Position numbers and translations under genes: made by a program. The notes beneath the pieces were generated by a model, which was given only the letters and a program-made list of their open reading frames with translations, did no database searches and was not told where the DNA came from. 64,000 bases of DNA from Nitrospira sp. (GTDB lineage: Bacteria > Nitrospirota > Nitrospiria > Nitrospirales > Nitrospiraceae): NCBI GenBank assembly GCA_019636835.1, contig JAHBWU010000008.1:1-64000 (forward strand). Direction: 5' to 3'. Of the stretch, positions 1 to 7,965 are shown piece after piece; positions within the stretch are counted from its first letter, which is position 1; each line of letters starts with the position of its first letter.

Positions 1-696
1 ATAGAGTTTATCTTTGATCGGTTCAAGCATGGCGTAAGGGTAGACGATATACAGCTCCCGGGCCGTTTCTCCCAAGATCACCTGCAACGTGACGACGACC
101 ACGATTTCGGATGAGGTCACCACCATCGCGAACTGAGGATTGCTCTCGGAACGCACATGTTCCACCTTGACCGGCACGACGGCCTGCCATGCTTTTTCCA
201 GATCGACAAGCGATAGTAGCAACAGTTTCTTGATGATCCTCATTTGGACGGGCGTGAAGTCTCGCCCCTCGGGCTTCACGTGGGTCTGACCTTTGCCCCC
301 AAAAAAATAGTCCACGACCAGGTACACGAGGAACGCGTCCATCACGAAGAGCGCGCTGCCCCGTAACGGGGACATATGAAACACGTTCAACGATGACGGC
401 ATCGGAACTTTCTTCAGAAACTCGCCGAACTTGATCACCTGTGTCCCGACGACGGCGAAATCAACGGCCTCCCGAAACATGCTGGTCCAGACGACGGATT
501 GGCGGCGGATGAATCGGTCGTTGATCATCTCCATGGTCGGCATTCGCCCACGGATGATCCGTTCCTGGTTGAACAGATCGTATCGCGAGACACCTTTTGC
601 GTCCTGGGCGCCTTCCTTCGGAGCCGTGTCCACCTCACCGGAGACGACGCCCTTTAAGAGCGCATCGATTTCGTCCTGCGAGAGAATTTTTTCCAT
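1..696 (-). CDS. fliM: Flagellar motor switch protein FliM (C-terminus cut by window edge)
   Basis: FliM is the C-ring protein that receives phospho-CheY and links the switch to FliG and FliN. The reading frame is open from the ATG at 696 to the left edge, giving 232 of the roughly 330 residues usual for the family. The N-terminus carries the conserved CheY-binding segment (ILSQDEIDALL, residues 4-14). The middle domain follows, with FFGGKG near residue 100. The C-terminal SpoA-like part lies outside the window. It starts 17 bp after fliL and must share its transcript. Identification is firm. Confidence 0.95.
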   Translation of the reverse strand, partial: MEKILSQDEIDALLKGVVSGEVDTAPKEGAQDAKGVSRYDLFNQERIIRGRMPTMEMINDRFIRRQSVVWTSMFREAVDFAVVGTQVIKFGEFLKKVPMPSSLNVFHMSPLRGSALFVMDAFLVYLVVDYFFGGKGQTHVKPEGRDFTPVQMRIIKKLLLLSLVDLEKAWQAVVPVKVEHVRSESNPQFAMVVTSSEIVVVVTLQVILGETARELYIVYPYAMLEPIKDKLY

Positions 697-713
697 AGTG
701 CCGCTGTTATCTG

Positions 714-1265
714 TTATTGAACGACGAATTCCGTGAAATAGGCTGAACGGACTCCTGGTTTCTTCAGGAGACCGTTGACGCGCTGCGTAATTTCATCCCG
801 CAGTTGGAATTTTCCCTGAGTCGTTCTCACCGCATTGACATCCTTGCTGCTGAGCAGGACAAGAATGGCGTCTCGTATCTGAGGGATGCGGGCGGACAGT
901 TCGGCAGCGACTGCTTCGCTGTCCGCATCGAGTTTGAGGGTCAGCTTCAAATATCGAACCTCGGGAGTGTCCGCGAGGTTGACGATGAAGGGATCCAAAT
1001 CGAATATGGCGCCCGGCGAAGCGGCCTGACCATGTTTTCCATCGGCCTCGCCCTTGGATTCGGCCTTGGCCTCGGCGACCGCCTTGTGTTCTTCGGAACT
1101 TTCAGAGCCTTTGCTTGCCCCCCCTAACAACTTGACCGCCACAAACGCTCCGCCGACGCCGAAAGCCAAAGCCACAACCGATACAATAATGAGCAGTTTG
1201 ATGGGGAACGGCCGAACGGCGGCTGCGACTGGAGGTTTTTCACCGACTGCGGCTGCATCTGCCAT
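714..1265 (-). CDS. fliL: Flagellar basal body-associated protein FliL
   Basis: FliL is a single-pass inner-membrane protein that surrounds the stator and supports motor torque. The 183-residue protein has a short cytoplasmic N-terminus, one membrane segment at about residues 22-46, a charged Glu/Lys/Ala-rich linker (about 50-85), and a periplasmic FliL domain beginning at the FDLDPFIVNL motif. The C-terminus FTEFVVQ is typical of the family. The ATG at 1265 lies about 30 bp below a predicted sigma-54 start site. It is followed at once by fliM, so the two form an operon. Confidence 0.93.
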   Translation of the reverse strand: MADAAAVGEKPPVAAAVRPFPIKLLIIVSVVALAFGVGGAFVAVKLLGGASKGSESSEEHKAVAEAKAESKGEADGKHGQAASPGAIFDLDPFIVNLADTPEVRYLKLTLKLDADSEAVAAELSARIPQIRDAILVLLSSKDVNAVRTTQGKFQLRDEITQRVNGLLKKPGVRSAYFTEFVVQ

Positions 1266-1304
1266 AACTCCTCCTCGATTGACTCATTGGCCCGGTGCGG
1301 AGAC

Positions 1305-1320
1305 TGCAATGCATATGCCA
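1305..1320 (-). promoter_or_regulatory. Sigma-54 promoter for fliL-fliM
   Basis: On the minus strand this reads TGGCATATGCATTGCA. The -24 GG and -12 GC are separated by exactly 10 bases, matching the sigma-54 consensus TGGCAC-N5-TTGCA at most positions. The predicted start is near 1294, leaving about 28 bases before the fliL ATG. The cluster encodes sigma-54 activators, which supports the call. Confidence 0.72.
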
Positions 1321-1517
1321 CTGCGCCTTGTTGCTCTCCTGAAGAAACAATCGAAAATCACCATATCTGGCGCGCAATTCGATATGAAACGTACCTCGGG
1401 AAGCACAGCGCATGAACGCCCTGTCAAGCAAACCCTCTTGACCGCGTCAATAAGCTGACAGATGAGAGATGACAGGTCCCGAGTAACAAGAGTCGCAGTA
1501 GGTAGGTGAAGCAGAGC

Positions 1518-1547
1518 GGGCTGGGAGCGCACTCTCGCCCCCAGCCC
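1518..1547 (-). terminator. GC-rich hairpin after flgE
   Basis: An 8-bp perfect stem (GGGCTGGG/CCCAGCCC), extended by three more G-C pairs after one mismatch, closes on a 6-base loop. It lies just past the flgE stop codon and before the fliL promoter. The following minus-strand sequence is only moderately T-rich, so it may be a weak terminator or an mRNA-protecting hairpin. Confidence 0.5.
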
Positions 1548-1565
1548 CACTACGAGAGGAAGGAT

Positions 1566-3302
1566 CTACCGTTTCAGATTGACCAATTCCTGTAGGATTT
1601 CATCGGACGTGGTGATCACACGCGAGTTCGCCTGAAAACCGCGTTGCGCAGCGATCATATCGATGAAGCTCTCGCCGAGATCCACGTTCGACAATTCCAA
1701 CGAATTCGACAACACCCGCCCGAGCCCGGCGCTGTCCGGCGTTCCCGTAACGGGCTGGCCGGAATTCCCGGACTGGGCAAAGGTGTTTTTACCGGTTCTC
1801 GTCAACCCAATGGGATCCGGAAAACGCGCGAGCACCACCTGCGCCAACGCGCGCAGTTGACCGTTCGAGAAGCGGCCGTTGATGATGCCGTTCGCATCCA
1901 CTGAAAAGGCTTGGAGCGAGCCGGCGGCAAAACCGTCCTGTGTTTGCTGCACGAGAGCCGACGTCGACCCGAATTGCGTCGTCCCATCAAGTCCGCTTCC
2001 GCCGTCGGTCGTCACGCTGGAACCGAAGTTCAGTGCGATCAACTGGTCGGACGTAGCACCGATAAAGTCGATCTGCAACTCTCCCGGCACCGTGCCCGAT
2101 GTACCGGCCGCCGTGGCGGTGTCATACCGGATCACCGGACTCTCCCGATCCAACGTTCCGTCCGTCCCGAACGTCAAGGTGCCGGACCCGACCCGAACGA
2201 TGCCCAAACTCGCGTCGATGTTGCTGGAATCATAGTTCGCCGTCACGACGTCGCTCGCCGCCGCCACCGTGTTGTAGTTCCAACTGTTCTCGCCGATCTT
2301 CGTGAAATAGGTCGTCAGGAGATGGCTGTTGCCCAGTGAATCAAACACCGTCATCGACGTGGAAAAATTCGAGGTGGCAGGCGGATCCGACAGCAAGAAG
2401 TCCGTGCCGGTCGTCGAGGTTGGCGCCAGCATGTTGAGGTTGGCCGCCAGGGTATCGCCACCGTTCGCCGTGACCACCACCGTCCCGGTGCCGGTCGTGG
2501 AATTGTTCGTTGTCCCGGTCATACCCGACGTGAAGGTGAAGGTATTGGAGGCGTTGACCGACGCGGTGAATCCTGCGTAGGCGGCGCCCTTGAAGGAATC
2601 GTTGGGAACCAGCGCGCGCACGGCGTTTTGAATCGCCGTGGCAAGCGCCGAACCGGTCAACCCGTTGGCCACGGTGATGGTCCGAACCCCGTCACCGTTC
2701 AGATTGATGCTGAAAGAATTGTTGCCGGCTGCGGTGGTGGTCGTCGAGGCCGCAGAAGCCACGACATTGCCGCGAACACCAGACGGCGCAGTAGCTGAGT
2801 TCAAGTTGGCGGCGACCAGAGCCGTCGTCGTGGCCCTCGGCGATGCGGTGGTCGAGGGCAGCGCAATATCGCCGATCGTCCCGGTGATGGTGCCGGTGGT
2901 GTCGGCGAGAAAACCCTGTAATTTAAATCCTGTAGGATCGACCACATTGTTGTTCTTGTCGAGCCTGAATAGGCCGGCGCGGGAATAGAAGGTTCCGCCC
3001 TGCGCGTCTTCAACAATGAAAAATCCGTTGCCGTCGATGGCAAGATCCAACACATTGGACGAGGTCGCCAACGACCCTTGAGAAAAGTTCCCCTGCACGG
3101 ACGTGAGAGCCACGCCGATGCCGGTCTGAATCGCACCGGACCCGCCTGAAATCGACGAACTGATCAAGTCCGCAAACGTCGCCTTGCTCCCCTTGAAGCC
3201 GACCGTGCTGAGGTTGGCGATGTTGTTACCGATGACGGAGAGTGCCGTACCATTGGCGTTGAGCCCGCTGACTCCGGCAAACAATGACGACAGAATTCCC
3301 AT
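1566..3302 (-). CDS. flgE: Flagellar hook protein FlgE
   Basis: FlgE polymerises into the hook, the universal joint between rod and filament. It is exported by the flagellar type III apparatus, so no signal peptide is expected. The 578-residue protein has the N-terminal flagellar rod/hook signature (LSVIGNNIANLSTVGFKGS) and the C-terminal helix with FIDMIAAQRGFQANSRVI. Between them is a long Thr/Ser/Ala/Gly-rich variable domain. It follows flgD with a 42-bp gap, as in many flagellar clusters. The length is above that of enteric FlgE (about 400), the extra being in the surface-exposed middle. Confidence 0.96.
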   Translation of the reverse strand: MGILSSLFAGVSGLNANGTALSVIGNNIANLSTVGFKGSKATFADLISSSISGGSGAIQTGIGVALTSVQGNFSQGSLATSSNVLDLAIDGNGFFIVEDAQGGTFYSRAGLFRLDKNNNVVDPTGFKLQGFLADTTGTITGTIGDIALPSTTASPRATTTALVAANLNSATAPSGVRGNVVASAASTTTTAAGNNSFSINLNGDGVRTITVANGLTGSALATAIQNAVRALVPNDSFKGAAYAGFTASVNASNTFTFTSGMTGTTNNSTTGTGTVVVTANGGDTLAANLNMLAPTSTTGTDFLLSDPPATSNFSTSMTVFDSLGNSHLLTTYFTKIGENSWNYNTVAAASDVVTANYDSSNIDASLGIVRVGSGTLTFGTDGTLDRESPVIRYDTATAAGTSGTVPGELQIDFIGATSDQLIALNFGSSVTTDGGSGLDGTTQFGSTSALVQQTQDGFAAGSLQAFSVDANGIINGRFSNGQLRALAQVVLARFPDPIGLTRTGKNTFAQSGNSGQPVTGTPDSAGLGRVLSNSLELSNVDLGESFIDMIAAQRGFQANSRVITTSDEILQELVNLKR

Positions 3303-3344
3303 GGGTGCATGCCTCCTTCTTCAGCCTGTTCGAATAAGTCCCTG

Positions 3345-3998
3345 CTATTGCACTTCCACGATCTCCGACGGATCCACAGTTATCGCTCCGACAGCCAACT
3401 TTGGTTCCCCCTCCTCCATACGCACGCCTGTCACGGTGAGTTGCGCGCGGCCTTTCGCGACAACCGACGCACCCTGCTGATCGACGGCGGAAAGTGCATA
3501 CTCATAGATACCGGGTTGCAAGGCGACGCCTTTACTGTCCTTCCCATCCCATTGTGCTTGATTGAGCCCGGCCTGGAGGCCGGTGTAGTCCAACGTTCGC
3601 ACAACCTGGCGGCTCTGATCGAGAATCGTAATCTGCACGCGGGCCGCGTTCTTTTCGAGCGCATACGTCAGCGAGGCCTGACCATTCTCCAATTGGGTCA
3701 GGGGACGATCGATGCTGACGCGGCGGCCGACCATGGGCAGCAACGTGAACTGCAACGAGGCGGTCTGTGCATCAAGACTCTTCTGAAGCAACTGCGCCTG
3801 CTTCGCGGTCTGCTCCAACTGACTGAATTGTGCGAGTTGTGAGACAAACTCGGTATTGTTGGTGGGGTTCAGGGGATCCTGGCTCTTTAATTGTGTGATG
3901 AGCAATTTGAGAAAATCGTCCTGCCCCAACTGTCGAGGTCCGGTTTTTTCCGGCGTCGATGGAGTTCCAGTCGAAGTGATTTGTGATACATCAACCAT
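3345..3998 (-). CDS. flgD: Flagellar hook assembly (capping) protein FlgD
   Basis: FlgD caps the growing hook and is discarded when hook assembly ends. The 217-residue protein has the family signature QDDFLKLLITQLKSQDPLNP at residues 26-45, followed by TEFVSQLAQFSQLEQ. The C-terminal half is a FlgD Tudor-like/Ig-like region (VRTLDYTGLQAGLNQAQWDG) that matches the usual FLN-type domain. It sits between fliK and flgE in the same transcriptional direction. Identification is firm. Confidence 0.95.
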   Translation of the reverse strand: MVDVSQITSTGTPSTPEKTGPRQLGQDDFLKLLITQLKSQDPLNPTNNTEFVSQLAQFSQLEQTAKQAQLLQKSLDAQTASLQFTLLPMVGRRVSIDRPLTQLENGQASLTYALEKNAARVQITILDQSRQVVRTLDYTGLQAGLNQAQWDGKDSKGVALQPGIYEYALSAVDQQGASVVAKGRAQLTVTGVRMEEGEPKLAVGAITVDPSEIVEVQ

Positions 3999-4019
3999 TG
4001 TGCGTATCCCCTTTCCAGT

Positions 4020-5756
4020 CTACGCCACCAAATTCAATAGACCATGGAGCGACACGTGTGGTTCGTCCTGCCGGTCGCGGTGGCCATGTTCATGCTCCAT
4101 TCCATGTGAACCTTGATTCCAGGCCTGGCCTTGCTCCTGAAACTGGCCCTGCTGGAACGAACGACCGGCACCCTGACGATCGATATCCACACGGAATTGC
4201 CCCATGTCCAATCCGTTCGCCTGAAACGCTGCCTGAAGACGGTCCTGTCCGTTGATGAGAAATTGCCCCACTTCCGGCCTGTCGGCCAACAAATGGGTAT
4301 GGACCACATCGTTCGTCATCGCCACACGAATATTCACATGGCCCAGGTCAGGTCGAGCCAAATCAAGCACCACCGATCGCGTCATCAAGCGCACCGGCTG
4401 TTCCGCGGTATCATGGGCCGGCACCAAGGATTGCGGTTGACTTGCGAACGAGGCGGTCGGAAACGGTGTCATTGAACCGGAAAGTGATTGGTTATGGACT
4501 CCGGCTACAACCGGCCCTGCTGGTTGTCCATTCGCAACTTGAGGGTCGACGACCGCTGCTTGCGGTAGTTGAGGTACGGCGTGATCAGCTCGTAGGCTGT
4601 TTTGATCCGCCCACAATTCGTTGAAATGCTCTCCCAGATCAACGCTCGGTTGCTGCCCATGCGGGAAGACCCATCGCGTCGTCACTCCGATGTCCTCATG
4701 ATCATCAAGAGATTGTGCATACCGATTACTCTGAGTCGAACCTGGATGGTCGTCCAATACCTCTTCATGCTTACCTGAATCCGGCTTGGAAGGTTCTGAT
4801 TTACCATTTGACGACACCGCTGCGAGATATGCCTGAAAAGCCCGTCGAGCAACCGAGTCCGGATGTGAAAAAGTCGGGTCAGGCTGTGACTCCACAGGCA
4901 CCGGAGGATTGTTCGCAAGATTCGCCGCCTCTGAACCGCTGTCATCGACGATCACGTTGAGACTCTGCTTTATGACTTGAGCGGCTTGTGAATCATGTTT
5001 CGGTTGAACCGCCGTCGCATCCAATTCCTGCTCCGGCAGACCACGCGATGGAGTGCTTATCTTGTTTGGAGGAGAAGCGCCTTCGGCAGGATCGGAAACC
5101 GTTGAGGGAGAATCCGTGGTCGCAAGTGGTGTCAGCGCAGATTTTGAAGAATCTCCAGAAGCCTGAGCGTCACTCCCAGATGAGTGCATCGCTCCTCCTT
5201 GGTTACCCCCTTCTTCGACCTGTACCTCTGCTTCAGGGCGAACTTCCGTCTGACCGATCGCTTCGGGTGTTGTTTGAAATGAAATCAGAGTCACCACCGA
5301 CGCAGGCTCTTGTCCCTGAATGTCGGAACCCGTATTGCTCTCTTGTCCAGCAGCTTCAGGGTCTGTCTTTGGAATCTCGGTGGTGTTGCTCTCGTCGTTG
5401 CTCGATCGACGTTCGTCCCCAGCGTGAGAGGATGATTCCTCAGCCCGATCTGTTCGAGCTGGGGAAGCATTCAGACCTTTCGCCTCCTTGGAATGGGAAC
5501 CATCATCGGACTTGTTCACCGCTCGAACGTCATCTGCTTCGCGAGCTTCGCTCCTTTCCCCTTCCCCACGAGCTCTCTGAAGAACCGTAGAGAAACTCTT
5601 CCGAATACCGCTTGAACTTGGAGAAGTCGTTGCCCGGGCCGTTCTTACTCCCCCGTCTATGGGGGATTCAGATGGAGAGGAGACTATGTCGGCAGCAAGA
5701 AAATCCACGTACGCCGGTCCTCGTGTGATCCGAGCGGAGGGGAATACAAGCCTCAT
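4020..5756 (-). CDS. fliK: Flagellar hook-length control protein FliK
   Basis: FliK measures hook length and triggers the export switch from hook to filament substrates. This 578-residue protein has a long, low-complexity Ser/Glu/Pro-rich N-terminal part. A C-terminal Flg_hook-type domain at about residues 455-530 includes HVNIRVAMTNDVVHTHLLAD and LQAAFQANGLDMGQFRVDI. A Gln/Gly/His-rich tail follows. A TTG lies two codons upstream, but ATG at 5756 is the simpler start; neither has a clear ribosome site. Position just upstream of flgD and flgE supports the name, since FliK is poorly conserved outside its C-terminus. Confidence 0.85.
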   Translation of the reverse strand: MRLVFPSARITRGPAYVDFLAADIVSSPSESPIDGGVRTARATTSPSSSGIRKSFSTVLQRARGEGERSEAREADDVRAVNKSDDGSHSKEAKGLNASPARTDRAEESSSHAGDERRSSNDESNTTEIPKTDPEAAGQESNTGSDIQGQEPASVVTLISFQTTPEAIGQTEVRPEAEVQVEEGGNQGGAMHSSGSDAQASGDSSKSALTPLATTDSPSTVSDPAEGASPPNKISTPSRGLPEQELDATAVQPKHDSQAAQVIKQSLNVIVDDSGSEAANLANNPPVPVESQPDPTFSHPDSVARRAFQAYLAAVSSNGKSEPSKPDSGKHEEVLDDHPGSTQSNRYAQSLDDHEDIGVTTRWVFPHGQQPSVDLGEHFNELWADQNSLRADHAVPQLPQAAVVDPQVANGQPAGPVVAGVHNQSLSGSMTPFPTASFASQPQSLVPAHDTAEQPVRLMTRSVVLDLARPDLGHVNIRVAMTNDVVHTHLLADRPEVGQFLINGQDRLQAAFQANGLDMGQFRVDIDRQGAGRSFQQGQFQEQGQAWNQGSHGMEHEHGHRDRQDEPHVSLHGLLNLVA

Positions 5757-5898
5757 GCCCAAGTGATCGGCTCATAAGGTCCCGGATTACTGGGTTATTG
5801 TGATGAGGATCTCTACAACTCTATGGCGTGTGGGGAAAACTTTACTGGGTAGTAGGCAAAAGTAACCGGCGAACCAATAAACGGCTTTCGTTGCCCTA

Positions 5899-6291
5899 TC
5901 ACAGCGGTGCTTCAAACTGCGGTGGAAGTTTCTTTGGGTGGTCCTTAGGCAGCTCGAACTTGAAATGCCAATCGTGTTGCCCTGCTTCCGGAGAGAAACG
6001 GAACCAGCCCTCTGCGGTGAGATGCTGATCGGATTGTGACTTGCCCTCGGGATAGAACTTGAAACGTAAATGCTTGGCCTCATCGTCTTTCAACGCATCC
6101 GAGCTAAGATTACCGGTGATTTCCACGTGGTCTTCCAGCTTATCGAGTGCCTGATTCAGCAGCGAACGGAGCACACTGGTGGTGAGCGCCTGATCGAAGG
6201 GTTGATCGGGATCGAACGATTCCGCCTCGGTCGCCCAGACCGGAGCAGCCAAGCACATCACAAAGAGCGCGGTTGCGCAAAGTCGTACCAT
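5899..6291 (-). CDS. Small secreted protein of unknown function
   Basis: A 130-residue protein with a clear signal peptide (MVRLCATALFVMCLAAPVWA, cleavage expected after residue 20). The start at 6291 is preferred over an upstream in-frame codon at 6315 because it begins directly with the signal sequence. The mature part is hydrophilic and acidic, with no motif I recognise; it includes EGKSQSDQHLTAEGWFRFSP and ends FELPKDHPKKLPPQFEAPL. It lies between a toxin-antitoxin pair and fliK on the same strand. A role in flagella is possible from position only. Confidence 0.6.
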   Translation of the reverse strand: MVRLCATALFVMCLAAPVWATEAESFDPDQPFDQALTTSVLRSLLNQALDKLEDHVEITGNLSSDALKDDEAKHLRFKFYPEGKSQSDQHLTAEGWFRFSPEAGQHDWHFKFELPKDHPKKLPPQFEAPL

Positions 6292-6385
6292 AGAAGCACT
6301 GTAATCCCTGGGCATGACATGGTCAAGCGTCCTATCGAGATGGGCGGGATCTTCTCCTCCTTTGGCACCCCATCAAGACTCTGCT

Positions 6386-6811
6386 CTATTCCCAACACAG
6401 GAGATGAAACGGCAGCTCGCGCTGAATCGCGCGGAAGTCTGCGTGATTAGTCGTGATCACACTGGCGCCGATACTCCTTGCCGACAGGGCGATCAACACA
6501 TCAAAGGCCAGCTCGCGCAACTTGGCAGCCTCATAGTGCTCTCGCCGTCTGAGCCGATGGAGGATCTCGGCGGCCTTCAGCCACTGTTGCTCCGTGGGCG
6601 TCAACACTTGGCACCGCTGACTCAATTCAAAGACAAACTTCCGTTCAGTGGCTGTTCGAGCCCCGCGTAGCAATTCGTGAAGCACGACAGAAGAACAGCG
6701 AATGATATAAGGAGATTGCAGCAGGCGAAAGGTAAAGCGGCCGGATCGGAAATTCTCGATGTAGACCGCGGTATCAAGCAGCGCGAACTTAGTGGTCGTC
6801 GCCGAAGGCAT
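6386..6811 (-). CDS. PIN-domain ribonuclease toxin (VapC-like)
   Basis: PIN toxins cleave RNA, commonly initiator tRNA or rRNA, and are held inactive by a partner antitoxin. The 141-residue product has the four acidic PIN positions D13 (FALLDTAVYIE), E46 (VVLHELLRG), D104 (LAFDVLIAL) and D125 (TNHADF), so it should be active. The frame is open further upstream, but the start at 6811 gives a normal PIN N-terminus and a 23-bp overlap with the antitoxin gene. The pair is a compact operon inserted between flagellar genes. Confidence 0.85.
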   Translation of the reverse strand: MPSATTTKFALLDTAVYIENFRSGRFTFRLLQSPYIIRCSSVVLHELLRGARTATERKFVFELSQRCQVLTPTEQQWLKAAEILHRLRRREHYEAAKLRELAFDVLIALSARSIGASVITTNHADFRAIQRELPFHLLCWE

Positions 6812-6983
6812 TGGGCTTGCCCACACCGCTATAGCGCTGGAGGATATGATCATGCACGGCCTTTTCCGTGACCAAATCCAAGGCGCGCTGCAGCGTTTCG
6901 CTCGTCGTCTTGGCACCGAGCGCTTTTTGGGCTCGCCGAAGCTGTATGGGGTTTAATCTGGCGGACACTTGAATGAGCGCCAT
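6789..6983 (-). CDS. Antitoxin of the PIN toxin (ribbon-helix-helix, VapB-like)
   Basis: A 64-residue protein beginning MALIQVSARLNP, followed by a RAQKALGAKTTSETLQRALDL helix pair typical of ribbon-helix-helix antitoxins. The ATG at 6983 has a strong GGAGG ribosome site 8 bases upstream. The longer open frame starting at 7061 would translate the promoter and its operator palindromes, so it is rejected. The 3' end overlaps the toxin by 23 bp. It is expected to bind its own promoter, where two matching palindromes lie. Confidence 0.8.
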   Translation of the reverse strand: MALIQVSARLNPIQLRRAQKALGAKTTSETLQRALDLVTEKAVHDHILQRYSGVGKPNAFGDDH

Positions 6984-6993
6984 ACACCACCTC

Positions 6994-7031
6994 CTGTCAG
7001 ACAGAGTACCAAATCTGTCCGACAGCGTCAA
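6994..7031 (-). promoter_or_regulatory. Promoter with twin operator palindromes for the VapBC-like operon
   Basis: On the minus strand, TTGACG (7031-7026) and TACTCT (7008-7003) are spaced by 17 bases, a good sigma-70 promoter. Two 11-bp palindromes of the form CTGTCNGACAG occupy 7015-7025, inside the spacer, and 6994-7004, over the predicted start site. Their centres are 21 bp apart, two helical turns, fitting cooperative binding of antitoxin dimers on one face of the DNA. Confidence 0.7.
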
Positions 7032-7224
7032 GACAGCCACGCTGATAACAATGCCAGCCAATTGTTTAACCAGCGCTTCGAGATGGGAGGAGCCTATTTG
7101 TCATGCCGTGCAGTGGCCGAAATGCTACATCGAAAATCGCCCCACGGTGCGTCGCAATGGAAGAGAAGAGTGGCTGGCGCACATGGCGTCTGCTGGAGCA
7201 TTGAGTAATCGAACTGCTCCTGGC

Positions 7225-7326
7225 CATGCACTGTTCAAGATCAGACCCCCTCTCAATTCGGATGCCCTGGTGAATATCGCCACGGCGCTTGGCCGACGCG
7301 TGCATGTGGAGTTGAAAGTCTCGTAA
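7225..7326 (+). pseudogene. Possible C-terminal remnant of an XRE-type regulator
   Basis: The frame ending at 7326 encodes NSDALVNIATALGRRVHVEL, which resembles the last helix and strand of small helix-turn-helix antitoxin-type proteins. The upstream part of the frame gives no helix-turn-helix and has no convincing start. I read it as a truncated relic; it could be chance similarity. Confidence 0.3.
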
Positions 7327-7396
7327 CAAGCCACCGACATGCTGGTGCACCAGAGCAGGGACATGGCCGCAGTCGAGGCCAGCCCCGCAAATCCCT

Positions 7397-7410
7397 GCCT
7401 GTCCCCTTTT
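7397..7410 (+). repeat. Solitary copy of the transposase end sequence
   Basis: The 14-bp sequence GCCTGTCCCCTTTT matches the rightward core of the inverted terminal repeats of the transposase element at 10902-11624 (AGCCTGTCCCCTT). No partner is seen nearby. It lies in a 249-bp stretch (7327-7575) with no other feature I can support. Confidence 0.35.
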
Positions 7411-7575
7411 CTCTCACCCAAACGTCCTCGCCGAGAAGTCGCCTCTTGGCAATACCAGCTTTTGCCCTCCCTTTCCCCTCGCAAGAGGAATATATCGATT
7501 AACACCACTTCTACTACATGTAGTGCTTGATCAGATTAGCCAGCGTGATCAGCGCCATTTGAGACAGAGAACGCG

Positions 7576-7965
7576 ATGACTTGCTTACCCGATCTATCTC
7601 ATCGCACGACGCGACTTGTCACAATCATGATGTGTGCGTCGGCTGTTTGGTTTTCCACATCCTGTGACGCAACAAACCGGAATGTGACAGAAAAACATGC
7701 CTTAAAACCCGCTATAAAATCCCCTGCACCGCGATTCGTCCCCTATGAAGTGTTGGTCAAGTTCAAGGACGGGGTTTCACAAGAGCGGATTGTATCCATC
7801 CTGAAGGATAACCGAACCGACGTGATCGCTGAAATCCAGCAGGGACGCCTCTATCACGTCAGGATCTTGGACGATCGGTCGGTTGAATCCGCGATCACCC
7901 AACTCAATTCATATCAAGAGGTCGAGTATGCAGAGCCCAATTATCGGTATGAAACACAGAAGTAG
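7576..7965 (+). CDS. Free-standing subtilase prodomain-like secreted protein
   Basis: A 129-residue protein with a signal sequence whose hydrophobic part ends at a cysteine (AVWFSTSC, residues 23-30); it may be a lipoprotein, though the lipobox is not canonical. The mature part is a single prodomain of the fervidolysin/I9-like type: FVPYEVLVKFKDGVSQERIV, then VEYAEPNYRYE at the C-terminus. No protease domain follows; translation stops at 7965. The next gene encodes a full subtilase whose own prodomain has the same landmarks. It overlaps that gene slightly, so both are probably made together. Its likely job is as a trans-acting inhibitor or folding aid for the protease (inference). Confidence 0.75.
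   Translation: MTCLPDLSHRTTRLVTIMMCASAVWFSTSCDATNRNVTEKHALKPAIKSPAPRFVPYEVLVKFKDGVSQERIVSILKDNRTDVIAEIQQGRLYHVRILDDRSVESAITQLNSYQEVEYAEPNYRYETQK

Noticed and set aside
1054..1458. Plus-strand open frame of 134 codons
   Set aside because: It runs antisense through fliL and its promoter, has no ribosome site, and its composition is a shadow of the GC-rich minus-strand gene.
4020..5762. TTG start two codons upstream for fliK
   Set aside because: ATG 5756 is in frame and better; neither start has a clear ribosome site.
5763..5898. Sigma-54 site before fliK
   Set aside because: No GG-N10-GC pair on the minus strand; one near match has GG on the wrong strand.
7502..7530. ACTACATGTAGT palindrome before the prodomain gene
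   Set aside because: Single 12-bp palindrome with no promoter or regulator beside it; not enough to call an operator.
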